Both the position numbers and the translations under genes were made by a program. From Pannonibacter phragmitetus_B (GTDB lineage Bacteria; Pseudomonadota; Alphaproteobacteria; Rhizobiales; Stappiaceae): a DNA stretch of 64,000 nucleotides. Under the pieces are notes generated by a model, which was not told where the DNA came from, did not search any database, and was given only the letters and a program-made list of their open reading frames with translations. Every line of letters begins with the position of its first letter. Positions within the stretch are counted from its first letter, which is position 1. This document shows positions 18,370 to 28,778 of the stretch, piece by piece. The stretch spans positions 806,001 to 870,000 of the forward strand of contig NZ_JBNINT010000001.1 of assembly GCF_050510895.1 (NCBI RefSeq). The letters are read 5' to 3'.

Positions 18370-19470
18370 TCAGGTGTTGAACTTGAACAGCATCACATCG
18401 CCGTCCTTGACGATGTACTCCTTGCCTTCGTCACGCGCCTTGCCCGCTTCCTTGGCGCCGACTTCACCACCCAGATTGACGTAGTCGTCAAAGGCGATGG
18501 TCTGGGCGCGGATGAAGCCGCGTTCGAAGTCCGAGTGGATGACGCCGGCCGCCTGCGGGGCCTTGGTGCCGCGGGTGATGGTCCAGGCGCGGGTTTCCTT
18601 CGGGCCTGCGGTGAAATAGGTGATCAGGCCCAGGAGGTCATAACCAGCGCGGATGAGGCGGTCGAGGCCCGGCTCTTCAAGGCCAAGCGTGTCGAGGAAT
18701 TCCTTCTGCTCTTCATTGTCGAGCTGGGAGATTTCCGCCTCGATGGCCGCAGAGATGACCACGGAACCGGCGCCTTGTGCCTTCGCCATTTCGGCAACCT
18801 TGGCGGACAGCTCGTTGCCGGTGCCGGCCGAGCCTTCTTCAACGTTGCACACGTAGAGAACGGGCTTGGAGGTGAGCAGGTTGAGGCCTTGCAGGATCTT
18901 CTCTTCCTCGGCATCGGCCAGCTTCAGCGTGCGCACCGGCTTGCCGTCCTGCAGCAGGGCGAGGGCAGCTTCCATGATCGGGGCGATGGCCTTGGCTTCC
19001 TTGTCGCCAACCTGCGCCTTCTTCTTCATGGGGGCAAGGCGGCGCTCAAGGCTTTCCATGTCGGAGACCATCAGCTCGGTCTCGACGGTTTCGGCGTCGG
19101 AGATCGGGTCGATCTTGCCTTCCACGTGGGTGATGTCGTCATCAACGAAGCAGCGCAGCACGTGGACGATGGCGTCCACCTCGCGGATGTTGGCCAGGAA
19201 CTGGTTGCCGAGGCCTTCGCCCTTCGATGCGCCGCGGACGAGACCAGCGATATCCACGAAGGTGATGCGCGTCGGAATGATTTCCTTGCTGCCAGCGACC
19301 TTGGCAATCGCCGTCATGCGCGGGTCCGGCACGGCCACTTCGCCGGTGTTCGGCTCGATGGTGCAGAACGGATAGTTGGCGGCCTGAGCCGCAGCCGTGC
19401 GTGTGAGCGCGTTGAAGAGCGTGGACTTGCCGACGTTGGGCAGGCCGACGATGCCGCACTGGAAACCCAT
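18370..19470 (-). CDS. ychF: Redox-regulated ATPase YchF
   Basis: A 366-residue Obg-related P-loop protein that binds ATP rather than GTP and associates with ribosomes. Shown by GLPNVGKSTLFNAL, NYPFCTIEPNTGEV, DIAGLVRGASKGEGLG, the NVEE adenine-specificity motif (YVCNVEEG) and a C-terminal TGS domain (ARAWTITRGTKAPQAAGVIH, GDVMLFKFN). Standard length. It is followed upstream by pth, as in most Hyphomicrobiales. Confidence 0.96.
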   Translation of the reverse strand: MGFQCGIVGLPNVGKSTLFNALTRTAAAQAANYPFCTIEPNTGEVAVPDPRMTAIAKVAGSKEIIPTRITFVDIAGLVRGASKGEGLGNQFLANIREVDAIVHVLRCFVDDDITHVEGKIDPISDAETVETELMVSDMESLERRLAPMKKKAQVGDKEAKAIAPIMEAALALLQDGKPVRTLKLADAEEEKILQGLNLLTSKPVLYVCNVEEGSAGTGNELSAKVAEMAKAQGAGSVVISAAIEAEISQLDNEEQKEFLDTLGLEEPGLDRLIRAGYDLLGLITYFTAGPKETRAWTITRGTKAPQAAGVIHSDFERGFIRAQTIAFDDYVNLGGEVGAKEAGKARDEGKEYIVKDGDVMLFKFNT

Positions 19471-19559
19471 GGGAGATCGCTTTCGGTTTGATCGAAGATT
19501 TGAGCCGCTTCTTGCCCGAGGGGGCGGGCAAGGTCAAGCATTGCGAAGACGGAGGCAGG

Positions 19560-20333
19560 TCAGTCCTGCCCGCCACTCTTGCCTAGAAGCTTCTTCAGCA
19601 TCTCTGCCATGGGGCCGGAGGTGGGCAGGGCAGGGGCCTTCGGCTGGCGGGCCTGGCGGATGTGGCTCTGGCCTTTGGGCGCAGGGCGCGGCGCCGGTTT
19701 GCCCGCGGCAGCGTCCTCACCGGCTTCCGTTGCCTTGCGCTTTTCCGGGCGCTGCGCCTTTTCCGGCTCCAGTTGCAAGGTCAGCTTGTTGGCAAAGGTG
19801 CTGTCCTGGCGTTTGGCCAGCAGTTCCGCATGACCGGCAATGCCCTCAAACAGAAGCTCCAGCCACTCGCCGTCAGCCTTGGCGAAGTCACCCAGCACGT
19901 AGTTGGAGACGAGCTTCTTGTCGCCCGGATGGCCGATGCCGAGCCTGAGGCGGCGGTAGGCATCGCCGATGTGGGCAGTGATGGAGCGCAAGCCGTTGTG
20001 GCCGCCATGGCCGCCGCCGGTCTTCATGCGGAATTTGGCGGGCGGCAGGTCCAGCTCGTCATAGATGACGAGAATATCCGCCGGCTCCAGCTTGTAGAAG
20101 CGCATGGCCTCACCGACGGAACGGCCGGATTCGTTCATGTAGGTCATGGGCTTCAGCAGCATGATCTTCTCACCGCCGATGCTGCCTTCGCTCACCTCGC
20201 CCTGAAAGCGGGCACGCCATGGGGAAAAGCCAGAATGGCGGCGGTGGATCTCGTCCAGAGCCATGAAGCCGATGTTGTGCCGGTTGCGGGCATATTGTCC
20301 GCCCGGGTTGCCGAGGCCTGCGATGATCTGCAT
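19560..20333 (-). CDS. pth: Peptidyl-tRNA hydrolase
   Basis: A 257-residue enzyme that frees tRNA from drop-off peptidyl-tRNA. It has GLGNPGGQYARNRHNIGF with the catalytic His, KPMTYMNESGRSVG, the Asp in DELDLP and the glycine loop GGGHGGHNGLRS. The ATG at 20333 (MQIIAGLGNPG) is the family start. After residue 195 there is a Lys/Pro/Ala-rich tail of about 60 residues, ending GPMAEMLKKLLGKSG, usual for alphaproteobacterial Pth and probably disordered. Confidence 0.96.
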   Translation of the reverse strand: MQIIAGLGNPGGQYARNRHNIGFMALDEIHRRHSGFSPWRARFQGEVSEGSIGGEKIMLLKPMTYMNESGRSVGEAMRFYKLEPADILVIYDELDLPPAKFRMKTGGGHGGHNGLRSITAHIGDAYRRLRLGIGHPGDKKLVSNYVLGDFAKADGEWLELLFEGIAGHAELLAKRQDSTFANKLTLQLEPEKAQRPEKRKATEAGEDAAAGKPAPRPAPKGQSHIRQARQPKAPALPTSGPMAEMLKKLLGKSGGQD

Positions 20334-20503
20334 GGCATGTCCGTAGCTGCGCGAACGGGAAAATGCGCCAGCCATTGGGCCGCGCGGTGTCTTCGTCCGC
20401 TTACAGCAATGGGCCGCCCCTGTCGAGACGGCCCATCCGACTGCTGCGTCCGTATGCCGCTGTGGTTTCAGTCCGTGCCCGGGGAAGCACGGCCGCTGCC
20501 GCC

Positions 20504-20716
20504 TCAGGTCTTCTCTTCCGTGAGGGCTGTGCGGATGCGGGCCTGTTCGGCGGCCACATGTGGCAGCAGTTCGCTGCCGCCCGAGCCCTGCTTCTCCGTC
20601 AGGAACTCGGACATGCGGCGGTCCAGTTCGGTCAGTCTCTCACTGCGGCGGTTCGCGGAGCTCTTTGTCCCGAAGCCGCGCATGGCGAACCAGAAGGTTG
20701 GTGAACCGGTGCTCAT
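20504..20716 (-). CDS. 70-residue protein of unknown function coupled to ydcH
   Basis: Begins at an ATG that overlaps the stop of the YdcH gene by four bases (ATGA), which is the main support. The product has an aromatic start (TFWFAMRG) then a charged helical region (ERLTELDRRMSEFLTEKQG and LPHVAAEQARIRTALTEEK) that could be coiled coil. I do not recognise a family. Confidence 0.55.
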   Translation of the reverse strand: MSTGSPTFWFAMRGFGTKSSANRRSERLTELDRRMSEFLTEKQGSGGSELLPHVAAEQARIRTALTEEKT

Positions 20717-20916
20717 GCGCGCACCATGCCGTTCCCCCGCGTTTCCTTGCGGAAGAATTCCCGTTCCACCTGTGTGATCTGCTCCTTGAGGCGCAGGCGC
20801 AGTTTCTTGAGGGCTGTGAGGCGGATCGTATCGGTATGAGGGCGGCGGGCCTCCCGCTCGATCTTGGCATCGAGAATGGCATGACGAACGCGCAAGGCAA
20901 CCAGTTTCCGGTGCAT
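20713..20916 (-). CDS. YdcH family (DUF465) small helical protein
   Basis: A 67-residue basic, helical protein with the DUF465 pattern: a helix rich in Arg and Ala, a conserved break (TIRLTALKKLRLRLKEQI) and a final VEREF helix. Function unknown. The ATG at 20916 has a textbook GAAAGGAGGA ribosome site. It is divergent from oxyR. Confidence 0.75.
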   Translation of the reverse strand: MHRKLVALRVRHAILDAKIEREARRPHTDTIRLTALKKLRLRLKEQITQVEREFFRKETRGNGMVRA

Positions 20917-20997
20917 GTTTTCCTCCTTTCATTACCCAGCGTCTGTCATATGGAGTGCTTCGCTCGATCATAAAAATACATAGACTGTATGAGTATG

Positions 20998-21012
20998 ATA
21001 GATATTATCTAT
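20998..21012. promoter_or_regulatory. OxyR-type core motif at the oxyR start
   Basis: The sequence ATAGATATTATCTAT fits the published core ATAG-nTnnnAn-CTAT at every fixed base. It is three bases before the ATG at 21016 and could serve in autoregulation or control of the divergent ydcH pair. Full OxyR sites have two cores; the second is not clearly present. Confidence 0.45.
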
Positions 21013-21015
21013 TGC

Positions 21016-21950
21016 ATGCCTTACCGCCCGTCGCACCGTCAGCTTGAGTATCTCGTCGCCGTTGCCGAGCATGGCCACTTTGGCCGTGCGGCACGGGCCT
21101 GCCATGTTTCACAGCCCACCTTGTCGGCGCAGCTGAAGCTGCTGGAGGACCGGCTGGGTGTGGTGCTGATTGACCGGGGCAGCGCTGTGGTCCAGCCAAC
21201 CCCTGCCGGTCATGCGCTGCTTCCTTACGCGAGGACTGTGCTGGAAACGCTGGACGAGTTCGTCCGGGAAGCACAGGCTGCTGACCAGGGGCTGGGAGGT
21301 CTGATCCGGCTCGGTGCCGCCCCACGGCGGGGCCGTATCTGCTGCCCGGTGTTATTGAGCTGCTCCAGGAACAGGTGCCAGGTCTGCAGCTTTACATCCG
21401 GGAGGAGCGGCCCTCGCTTCTGGAGACCGCCGCAAGGGAGGGGACGGTGGATTGCATCCTGACACCGCAGCCTGTCCGGGAAAGCCGCCTTGTCAGCGAG
21501 GATCTTTGTCTGGAACGGATCTATCTGGGTCTTCCCCAGCGCCATGCGCTGGCATCCCGGCCGGTCTTGTCAGTTTCAGACCTGCAAGGCGAGCGCATGC
21601 TGACGCTCGGGCGCGGGCACCGGCTCTATGATCAGGTGCAGGCGCTTTGTGTCGCCTCGGGCGCAGTGATGAGCGAGGACTATGAGGGCACCAGCCTCGA
21701 TGCCTTGCGCCAGATGATCTCCATCGGCATGGGGCTGTCGCTGTTTCCTGCGGCCTATGTGGCTTCCGAGTTCGCCCGTGAGCGGCAGGTGGCGTTGAAG
21801 GAGTTGTCTGGCTGGCCCATGCAGCGGCAGATCGTACTTGCATGGCGGGAAGGCTCGCCGCGCCAGGCTCATTTTCAGCGGCTGGCGAAGCTGGCGCGCG
21901 AAGGTATTGCCCGGTCCGGCTTTGAGGGCGTCAGCCTGCCGCAGGCTTGA
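21016..21950 (+). CDS. oxyR: LysR-family hydrogen-peroxide regulator, OxyR type (apparent frameshift)
   Basis: About 311 residues. The N-terminal helix-turn-helix (RQLEYLVAVAEHGHFGRAA, HVSQPTLSAQLKLLEDRLG) is typical of OxyR. The effector domain follows in another frame from about 21330 (LLPGVIELLQEQVPGLQLYI). Adding one C to the four-C run at 21320-21323 joins them. The conserved redox Cys is seen at ALCVASGAVM; the first Cys of the usual pair is not evident in the corrected sequence, so its sensing may differ. An ATG at 20989 is also possible. OxyR normally induces catalase and peroxidase genes, none of which are here. Confidence 0.75.
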
Positions 21951-21954
21951 ATGC

Positions 21955-21980
21955 AAAAAGGGACGCGATGCGCCCCTTTT
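21955..21980. terminator. Shared terminator between oxyR and rplY
   Basis: A hairpin AAAAGGG...CCCTTTT with an inner CGC/GCG stem lies between the convergent genes. Read on the minus strand it is a perfect stem with one G-U pair and ends in five T; read on the plus strand it has one A-C mismatch and ends in TTTT. Confidence 0.75.
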
Positions 21981-22006
21981 CGCGGAAAAATCCGGCGAGC
22001 CCGAAA

Positions 22007-22612
22007 TCAGGCTTCAGCCGAACCTTCTTCTTCTTCGTCCTTCAGGCCAGCCGGAGCGGCGATCGTTGCGACGGTGAAATCGCGGTCGGTGATCGTCGGA
22101 TGGCAGTTGGCCGGAACGTTGATGGCGGAGATGTGGAGCGACTCGCCGAGCTTGGCGTTCGCCAGGTCCAGCTCCAGGAACTCCGGAATGGCGTTCGCCG
22201 GAACGGTCATTTCAACCGTGTGACGGACGATGTTCAGCACGCCGCCGCGCTTGATGCCCGGGCAGGTTTCCTGGTTCAGGAAGTGAACCGGAACGTTGAC
22301 CACGAGGGTGGTGTTGCCGGACACGCGCAGGAAATCAACGTGGGTCAGCTCGTCGCGGACCGGATGACGCTGGTAGTCCTTGGCGATGACCTGATGCTTC
22401 TCGCCGTCCACATCGATGATGGCGATGTGCGTCAGGAAGCCGCCCTTGTGCAGGGCCAGAGTGGTTTCCTTGAGCGGAATGGAAATCGGCAGCGCGGCCT
22501 TCTTGTCACCATAGATGACGGCGGGGATGAGACCTTCGCGACGCAATGCACGAGCGGCCCCCTTGCCCACCCGGTTCCGCACAGATGCAGTCAGCTCGTA
22601 GCTGGCAGCCAT
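22007..22612 (-). CDS. rplY: 50S ribosomal protein L25/general stress protein Ctc
   Basis: A 201-residue long-form L25 that binds 5S rRNA. The N-terminal domain (KGAARALRREGLIPAVIYG) and the C-terminal TL5-type beta domain (VPANCHPTITDRDFTVATI) are both present, with an acidic tail. The start MAASYELTASVRNRVGKG is standard. In this order it normally lies between prs and pth; here several extra genes separate them. Confidence 0.96.
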   Translation of the reverse strand: MAASYELTASVRNRVGKGAARALRREGLIPAVIYGDKKAALPISIPLKETTLALHKGGFLTHIAIIDVDGEKHQVIAKDYQRHPVRDELTHVDFLRVSGNTTLVVNVPVHFLNQETCPGIKRGGVLNIVRHTVEMTVPANAIPEFLELDLANAKLGESLHISAINVPANCHPTITDRDFTVATIAAPAGLKDEEEEGSAEA

Positions 22613-22775
22613 GACAGTACTCCTTCGGATGTAAAAATGGACCGGCGCCTCCCTGACCCATTGGTCAGAGTGACGGGATCGGCCCCTGCGCCGCCTCCAG
22701 GGGTGCGGACGCGAGCGGGTCTATAGCCGAAAGGCCGGTAAAGCGCAAGCAATGTGCCCCGGATTGCGGGCGTTT

Positions 22776-23468
22776 TCAGCCTTTCAGACGCCGGTCCGTG
22801 TTTTCCACGAAGGCCGGATCCACCTTGCGGGCGAAGGCATTGCGCCAGCCTTCGGCCAGCACCTCCATGCGTGAAAGCTCTGCCGCTTCCGCCGGATCAA
22901 GGCGCGGATTGAAACGGGCGGAGATCAGCCGGCTGAGCGTCCAGTCCGGATGCTGCCGCTCGATCAGGCGGATGCTGCCGCCTGCCGATACGCTGCCCTC
23001 TTCCAGAACCCGGTAGTACCAGCCGGTAAAGCCGGTCTTCTGGAAAGCAGGCGCCATGCCGGTCAGGCCGGTGTGCATGTTCAGCTTCCAGCAGGGCTGG
23101 CGGCCCTGACAGATCTGCACCGTGGCGCCGTCCATCTTCAGGATGTCACCAAGGCACAGATCTGCTTCTGTCAGTCCCTGGCTTGAGATGTTCTCGCCAA
23201 AGCAGCCGGGCTGGAAGAACTCCGCCTGCTCCGGCCATGCACTGGCCCAATGGGGCATGTGATCGGCGGCATAGTGATGCAGTGCCTTTTCAAGCCCGCC
23301 ATGAACGGCCGTGTCTGCCTGTTCGTCGCCGGAAAGGCCGGTCTTCGACAGCCAAAGGCTTTCCTGCCTTGCCTGCTTTGCGATGGCACTGGGGGCCTTG
23401 CCCTCCCAGCGGTCTCTGGCCTTGCCGGTGAAAACGCCAAGAATGGTTGCTTCCAGATGCCGGGTCAT
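22776..23468 (-). CDS. MOSC domain protein, YiiM-like
   Basis: 230 residues with a MOSC core (AVHGGLEKALHHY, PGCFGENISSQGL, ICQGRQPCWKLNMH with the conserved Cys, and GWYYRVLEEGSVSAGG). YiiM proteins use molybdenum cofactor to reduce N-hydroxylated bases such as 6-hydroxylaminopurine. moaD and moaE in this window help make that cofactor. It sits alone between two terminator-bounded genes. Confidence 0.87.
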   Translation of the reverse strand: MTRHLEATILGVFTGKARDRWEGKAPSAIAKQARQESLWLSKTGLSGDEQADTAVHGGLEKALHHYAADHMPHWASAWPEQAEFFQPGCFGENISSQGLTEADLCLGDILKMDGATVQICQGRQPCWKLNMHTGLTGMAPAFQKTGFTGWYYRVLEEGSVSAGGSIRLIERQHPDWTLSRLISARFNPRLDPAEAAELSRMEVLAEGWRNAFARKVDPAFVENTDRRLKG

Positions 23469-23532
23469 ATGAAGACTGTTCCGTGTGATTTATTGAGGGG
23501 TGACCGTTCTTCGGATTGCGGCGTTTGTCCAG

Positions 23533-23562
23533 ACAAAAAAGGCATCCGCAGCCGGATGCCTT
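23533..23562 (-). terminator. Terminator of the FloR-like exporter gene
   Basis: On the minus strand a ten-pair stem (AAGGCATCCG with CGGATGCCTT, loop GCTG) is followed by TTTTGTC. It lies 60 bases after the exporter stop codon and before the MOSC gene start. Confidence 0.88.
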
Positions 23563-23621
23563 CCTTTGTTTGCGTGAATTGTCCGCTGCCGGCCGAGTGG
23601 CGTGGCAGTGTCAGCGCTCTT

Positions 23622-24848
<1,227 letters not shown>

Positions 24849-25074
24849 GAGAAGCTACCGCTCGATTGGAGGAATCGCGCGGCGTCTGCAGCTCGGCAAT
24901 CAGATCTGGCTGGACTTACAGAACGCCGCAATAACGACAAGGGCTATTGCGGCTTCGAAGGTTGCCGACTTGGCACTTCTCATTCCAGGGTTCCTGCAAA
25001 ACGGGACTGCTATCTTCCCGGTAGCATTCCGGAGCACTCACTGAGGGCCCCGGATCTGCAAGGTTAGCGGGCGC

Positions 25075-26006
25075 TTAGTTGAACAGGCTCGAAACCGATT
25101 CTTCCAGCGCAGTGCGGTTGATCGCTTCGCCCATCAGAGGGGCGATGGAGATGGCGCGGATGTTGGCGGCGGCCTTGATGGCTGCGGTCGGCTCGATGGA
25201 ATTGGTGATCACCAGTTCCTTGAGCTTGAAGCCGAGACGCGGGCAACTGCGCCGCCGGACAGAACGCCATGGGTGATGTAGGCCGTCACCGACTTGGCGC
25301 CTTTGTTCAGAAGGGCCTCGGCCGCGTTGCACAGGGTGCCGCCGCTGTCGACGATGTCGTCCACAAGGATGCAGTCCATGCCATCGACGGTGCCGATGAT
25401 ATTCATGACTTCCGACTCACCCGGACGGTCACGGCGCTTGTCGACGATGGCGAGCGGCGCATCAATGCGCTTTGCCAGCGCACGGGCGCGCACCACGCCG
25501 CCGACGTCCGGCGATACGACCATCACGTTATCCGTGGCGTAACGCTCCTTGATGTCGCGGGTCATGACCGGCGCTGCAAACAGGTTATCGGTCGGGATGT
25601 CGAAGAAGCCCTGAATCTGACCGGCGTGCAGGTCGAGGGTCAGGATGCGGTCTGCGCCAGCTTCCGTGATCAGGTTGGCCACCAGCTTGGCGGAAATCGG
25701 CGTACGGCCCGAAGCGCGGCGATCCTGGCGGGCATAGCCGAAGTAGGGGATCACTGCGGTGATGCGGCGGGCCGAGGAACGGCGCAGGGCATCAATGATG
25801 ATCAGCAGTTCCATCAGGTGGTCGTTGGCGGGGTAGCTTGTGGACTGAACCACGAAGACATCCTCACCACGGACGTTTTCCTGAAGCTCGACGAAAATCT
25901 CCTGGTCAGCGAAACGCCGCACCTGGCAGGCAGCCAGAGGAACATCCAGATATTTGGAAATTTCTTCGGCAAGCGCGCGATTGGAGTTGCCCGCGACAAT
26001 TTTCAT
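25075..26006 (-). CDS. prs: Ribose-phosphate pyrophosphokinase (apparent frameshift)
   Basis: About 310 residues. Makes PRPP from ribose-5-phosphate and ATP, the precursor of nucleotides, His and Trp. Seen: DQEIFVELQENVRGEDVF, YFGYARQDRR, DLHAGQIQGFF, VVSPDVGGVVRA and the PRPP loop DDIVDSGGT. The frame breaks at 25232-25233 after THGVLSGGAVARVS. Adding one base to the CC run (plus strand) gives GFKLKELVITNSIEP and the normal C-terminus. As prs is usually essential and single-copy, a real break is improbable. Confidence 0.92.
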
Positions 26007-26251
26007 GGGCGACTGGTCCTTTTGTGCGACGCGGCAACGCCGGACCCGGAGGGCCCCTGCCTCACGTCTTCAGTTACGCGTCCATGTCACGCACCGCCGG
26101 TGCGCAGCACCCTGAGCTTTGCTTGTCTCAGGCGGCGGCGTTGTAACAACCCCGCTGCCTTCCGACAACACCACAAAAGGCTGTGGCAGCGCTTTTTTGC
26201 TGCGCTGCACCTAAGGTGAATACTTAGACGTGCAATTGACCCCGCAAGGGC

Positions 26252-26770
26252 TCAATACGTGTTCACCCAGGCCTTCAGTTCCAGCACTGCGCGTGACGCA
26301 ATTTGCTGCAGCGACGAGGTGCTGACCGACATCCAGGGATCCCCGCTCACGCCGCCAATCGCCTCTGTGCCCGAGATCCGGGTCAGCCGCACGCCATTGG
26401 CATCGAAAACGTCAAAGACGAAGAAGACCGAACCGCCAGCAGGCGTGCCGGTGGCGGTCAGGTATCCTTTTACCCGGTAGGTCGGCTTGGCGTCGACGCG
26501 GCGCACGAGCTTCAACCGTTCAATGCCCGCCCGTGTGCCGATCTCCTGCGCCAGTTCGTCTGCCGTATTGCCCGGAGCGCCAGTGAAGGGCTCAAACGCA
26601 AAGGTTGCCTGATCTGCCGGGACCTTGGGTGCCGGCGTCAGCGTCTGGTTGCCCGGGACGGACGGGGTGACAGTTCTTGGAGTCGGGGCTGTCTGGTTGC
26701 AGGCTGCAACGGCGAGAAGGAGAGTCGCGGCGCAAAGCCTCTTGGCCGTGGAGGACATGAGTATCGTCAT
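26252..26770 (-). CDS. Putative lipoprotein of unknown function
   Basis: 172 residues with a lipoprotein signal (LLLAVAAC, lipid-bearing Cys near residue 24) and a Pro/Thr-rich linker (TAPTPRTVTPSVPG). A compact domain follows with GNTADELAQEIGTRAG, TYRVKGYLTATG and VFFVFDVFDANGVRLTRISG. It should be anchored in the inner or outer membrane facing the periplasm. Family not recognised. It is on the same strand as its neighbours but more than 70 bases from the M24 gene and 240 bases from prs. Confidence 0.78.
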   Translation of the reverse strand: MTILMSSTAKRLCAATLLLAVAACNQTAPTPRTVTPSVPGNQTLTPAPKVPADQATFAFEPFTGAPGNTADELAQEIGTRAGIERLKLVRRVDAKPTYRVKGYLTATGTPAGGSVFFVFDVFDANGVRLTRISGTEAIGGVSGDPWMSVSTSSLQQIASRAVLELKAWVNTY

Positions 26771-26844
26771 CTGTTCCCGAATACCGTTTCTGGTGGCGGC
26801 GGCCGCAGTCGCCTGAGCGCCGGAAATCCTGTGTGCCGACAGGT

Positions 26845-28002
26845 TTAGCTTGCCTTGACCGGAAGGTCGAGAGGCAGTTCCGAAAGAGAAACAGGTCCAT
26901 CCACGCCAGTCAAATAGGTCCGGCCCAGGGACATGGCAGTTTCCGTGCCCGAATCGGCCAGAATCATGTGCATGAAGATGACCATGTTTGGCTCGACCAC
27001 AGCATCATTGCCGCTAAAGGCCATCGGCCAGTCCATCCAGCTCGGTGTAAAACGGGCGCCGAGCGAATAGCCACAGGCATTGAGCCGGTGCGGCAGCATG
27101 TTGCGCGCATCCATGGCAGATGCATGAGCATCAAAGATCTCGCCAAAAGTGCAGCCGGTCTGCAGCTTGTTTTCAACGGCGGAGAGGGCCTGGGCACAGG
27201 CCTCATGCATTGCCCTGTGCCGGGGAGTTGCGCCCCCGACGGCGACTGTCCGCATCAGCGCCACGTGATAGTGGCGGTAGGTGCCGGCCAGCTCCAGCGT
27301 GATCTGGTCCTGCGCCGAAAGCTGGCGGCGGCCGGATTTGTAGCGGCACAGCAAGGCATCGCGGCCAGAGCCGATGATGAACTCATTTCCCGGATAGTCA
27401 CCACCGCCTTCGAAGATGGCGTTGTGCATCGCCGCCAGAATGCGCCCCTCATCCGCGCCGGGGCGGATTTCATCCAGACCTGCCAGATAGGCGGCATCGG
27501 CCAGCCTGGCCGCCTCACGCACGTAAACCAGTTCTTCGGCGCTTTTTATGGCTCTCAGGCGCGGAATGATGTGTGACGCGTCCGAAAGTTCGGCAAAGCT
27601 GCGCAGGGCCTCGTCCAGTTCACGGCCAAGCTTTGCAGTCAGTCCGTGAGTGTCATATTCAATGCCGATCCGGGCGCCGAGAAGGTCCATGTCAAACAGC
27701 ATGTCCTTCAGCTGCCCCACCGGGCTGGCGCCGCCCCGGTCCACCCAGATGCGAATGTCTGTGATGTTGGACGTGTGTTTCGCCTGCCGTTCGTCGGCAG
27801 AGCGCGTCAGCAGTACCTTGCGCCCGTCTGCCGTGACCACGAGGCACTGGAAGAAACAGAAGCCGAAGGTGTCATAGCCCGTCAGCCAGTAGGAGCTTTC
27901 CTGCGCGAACAGGAGCATCGCATCCAGCTTTTCCTCGCTCATTCGCATCTTGAGCCGCTCGAACCGGCTCTCGAATTCCGCATCCGTGAAATGCAGCGCC
28001 AT
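26845..28002 (-). CDS. M24 'pita-bread' family protein, probably metal-free (ectoine hydrolase/creatinase-like)
   Basis: 385 residues: a creatinase-type N-terminal domain (about 1-150) and the C-terminal pita-bread fold (about 155-375). Xaa-Pro peptidases use two Asp, one His and two Glu to bind metals. Here the first region reads ITLELAGTYRHYHVALMRT, the His motif is replaced by CGYSLGARFTPSW, and the last Glu is not evident (MSLGRTYLTG). That pattern resembles ectoine hydrolase DoeA and creatinase, which work without metal. It lies five bases downstream of pgeF on the same strand. No ectoine genes are nearby, so the substrate is unknown. Confidence 0.82.
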   Translation of the reverse strand: MALHFTDAEFESRFERLKMRMSEEKLDAMLLFAQESSYWLTGYDTFGFCFFQCLVVTADGRKVLLTRSADERQAKHTSNITDIRIWVDRGGASPVGQLKDMLFDMDLLGARIGIEYDTHGLTAKLGRELDEALRSFAELSDASHIIPRLRAIKSAEELVYVREAARLADAAYLAGLDEIRPGADEGRILAAMHNAIFEGGGDYPGNEFIIGSGRDALLCRYKSGRRQLSAQDQITLELAGTYRHYHVALMRTVAVGGATPRHRAMHEACAQALSAVENKLQTGCTFGEIFDAHASAMDARNMLPHRLNACGYSLGARFTPSWMDWPMAFSGNDAVVEPNMVIFMHMILADSGTETAMSLGRTYLTGVDGPVSLSELPLDLPVKAS

Positions 28003-28007
28003 CGGGG

Positions 28008-28778
28008 TTAGTCTCCTGTCAGCACCAGTGCAGAAATCTGGCGGCCATAGTCGGGCTCCTTACGGTGCGTGGTGCGCCGGTAAGAAAAGAAGCGGGCCTC
28101 ATCGGCATAGGTGCACAGCCCCAGGCTTTCCGCCCGGCCTGCGCCTGCCGCCTGCAGACGGGCGATGATGAAGGCTTGAAGATCGAACATGAAGTGGTTT
28201 TCGCGCCCCGACGTGCCGAAGAAGCGGCCACAGCCGGGAGCCTCGGCCTCGAAGCGCTCGCGGAACTCGGGCCCAACTTCATAGGCTGCCGCCGAAATGC
28301 AGGGGCCGAGCACGGCGGTGATGTTCTCCCGCTTCGCGCCCAGCCGTTCCATGGCGGCCAGCGTGTTGTCGAGCACGCCCGTCAGCGCGCCGCGCCAGCC
28401 AGCATGCGCCGCGCCGATGACGCGGGCCTGAGGATCGGCAAAGAGTACCGGGCCACAGTCGGCGGTGGATACCCCAATGGCAAGGCCCGGCGTGGCCGTG
28501 ACCAGTGCATCTGCCGTGCGGTCATCACCTTCGCCAAATGGCTTGCTGACGGTGATGACATCGGGCGAATGCACCTGATAGGGCGAGGTGAGCTGTTCTG
28601 GCGCGACGTCCAGCATGGCGGCGACGCGGGCCCGGTTTTCCAGCACATGTGCGCGGTCGTCGCTGGAGCCAAGGCCAATGTTGAGGCTGCCATAGATGCC
28701 GGTTGAAACGCCGCCCTGCCGGGTAAAGAACCCGTGGCGTATGACGCCGGGAAGGGTCAGAAGGTCAGCGGTAATCAT
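28008..28778 (-). CDS. pgeF: Peptidoglycan editing factor PgeF (laccase-domain protein)
   Basis: 256 residues of the YfiH/DUF152 family, which hydrolyses wrongly built UDP-MurNAc-L-Ser/Gly precursors or acts on purine nucleosides. Marks: HGFFTRQGGVSTG, YQVHSPDV with the zinc His, STADCGPVLF with Cys, AAHAGWRGALTGV and LGPCISAAAYEVG. The ATG at 28778 overlaps the midA stop (TGATG), so the two are coupled. Confidence 0.93.
   Translation of the reverse strand: MITADLLTLPGVIRHGFFTRQGGVSTGIYGSLNIGLGSSDDRAHVLENRARVAAMLDVAPEQLTSPYQVHSPDVITVSKPFGEGDDRTADALVTATPGLAIGVSTADCGPVLFADPQARVIGAAHAGWRGALTGVLDNTLAAMERLGAKRENITAVLGPCISAAAYEVGPEFRERFEAEAPGCGRFFGTSGRENHFMFDLQAFIIARLQAAGAGRAESLGLCTYADEARFFSYRRTTHRKEPDYGRQISALVLTGD

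Noticed and set aside
17845..19491. Plus-strand open frame of 548 codons
   Set aside because: Antisense of the FAH-family gene and ychF, both well supported; no family likeness.
20407..20438. Hairpin ATGGGCCG/CGGCCCAT downstream of the YdcH pair
   Set aside because: The stem is good, but neither side has a T tract and the loop is long; not called a terminator.
25232..25233. Programmed ribosomal frameshift in prs
   Set aside because: No slippery heptamer or downstream structure is needed to explain it, and many unrelated genes in the window show the same kind of break.
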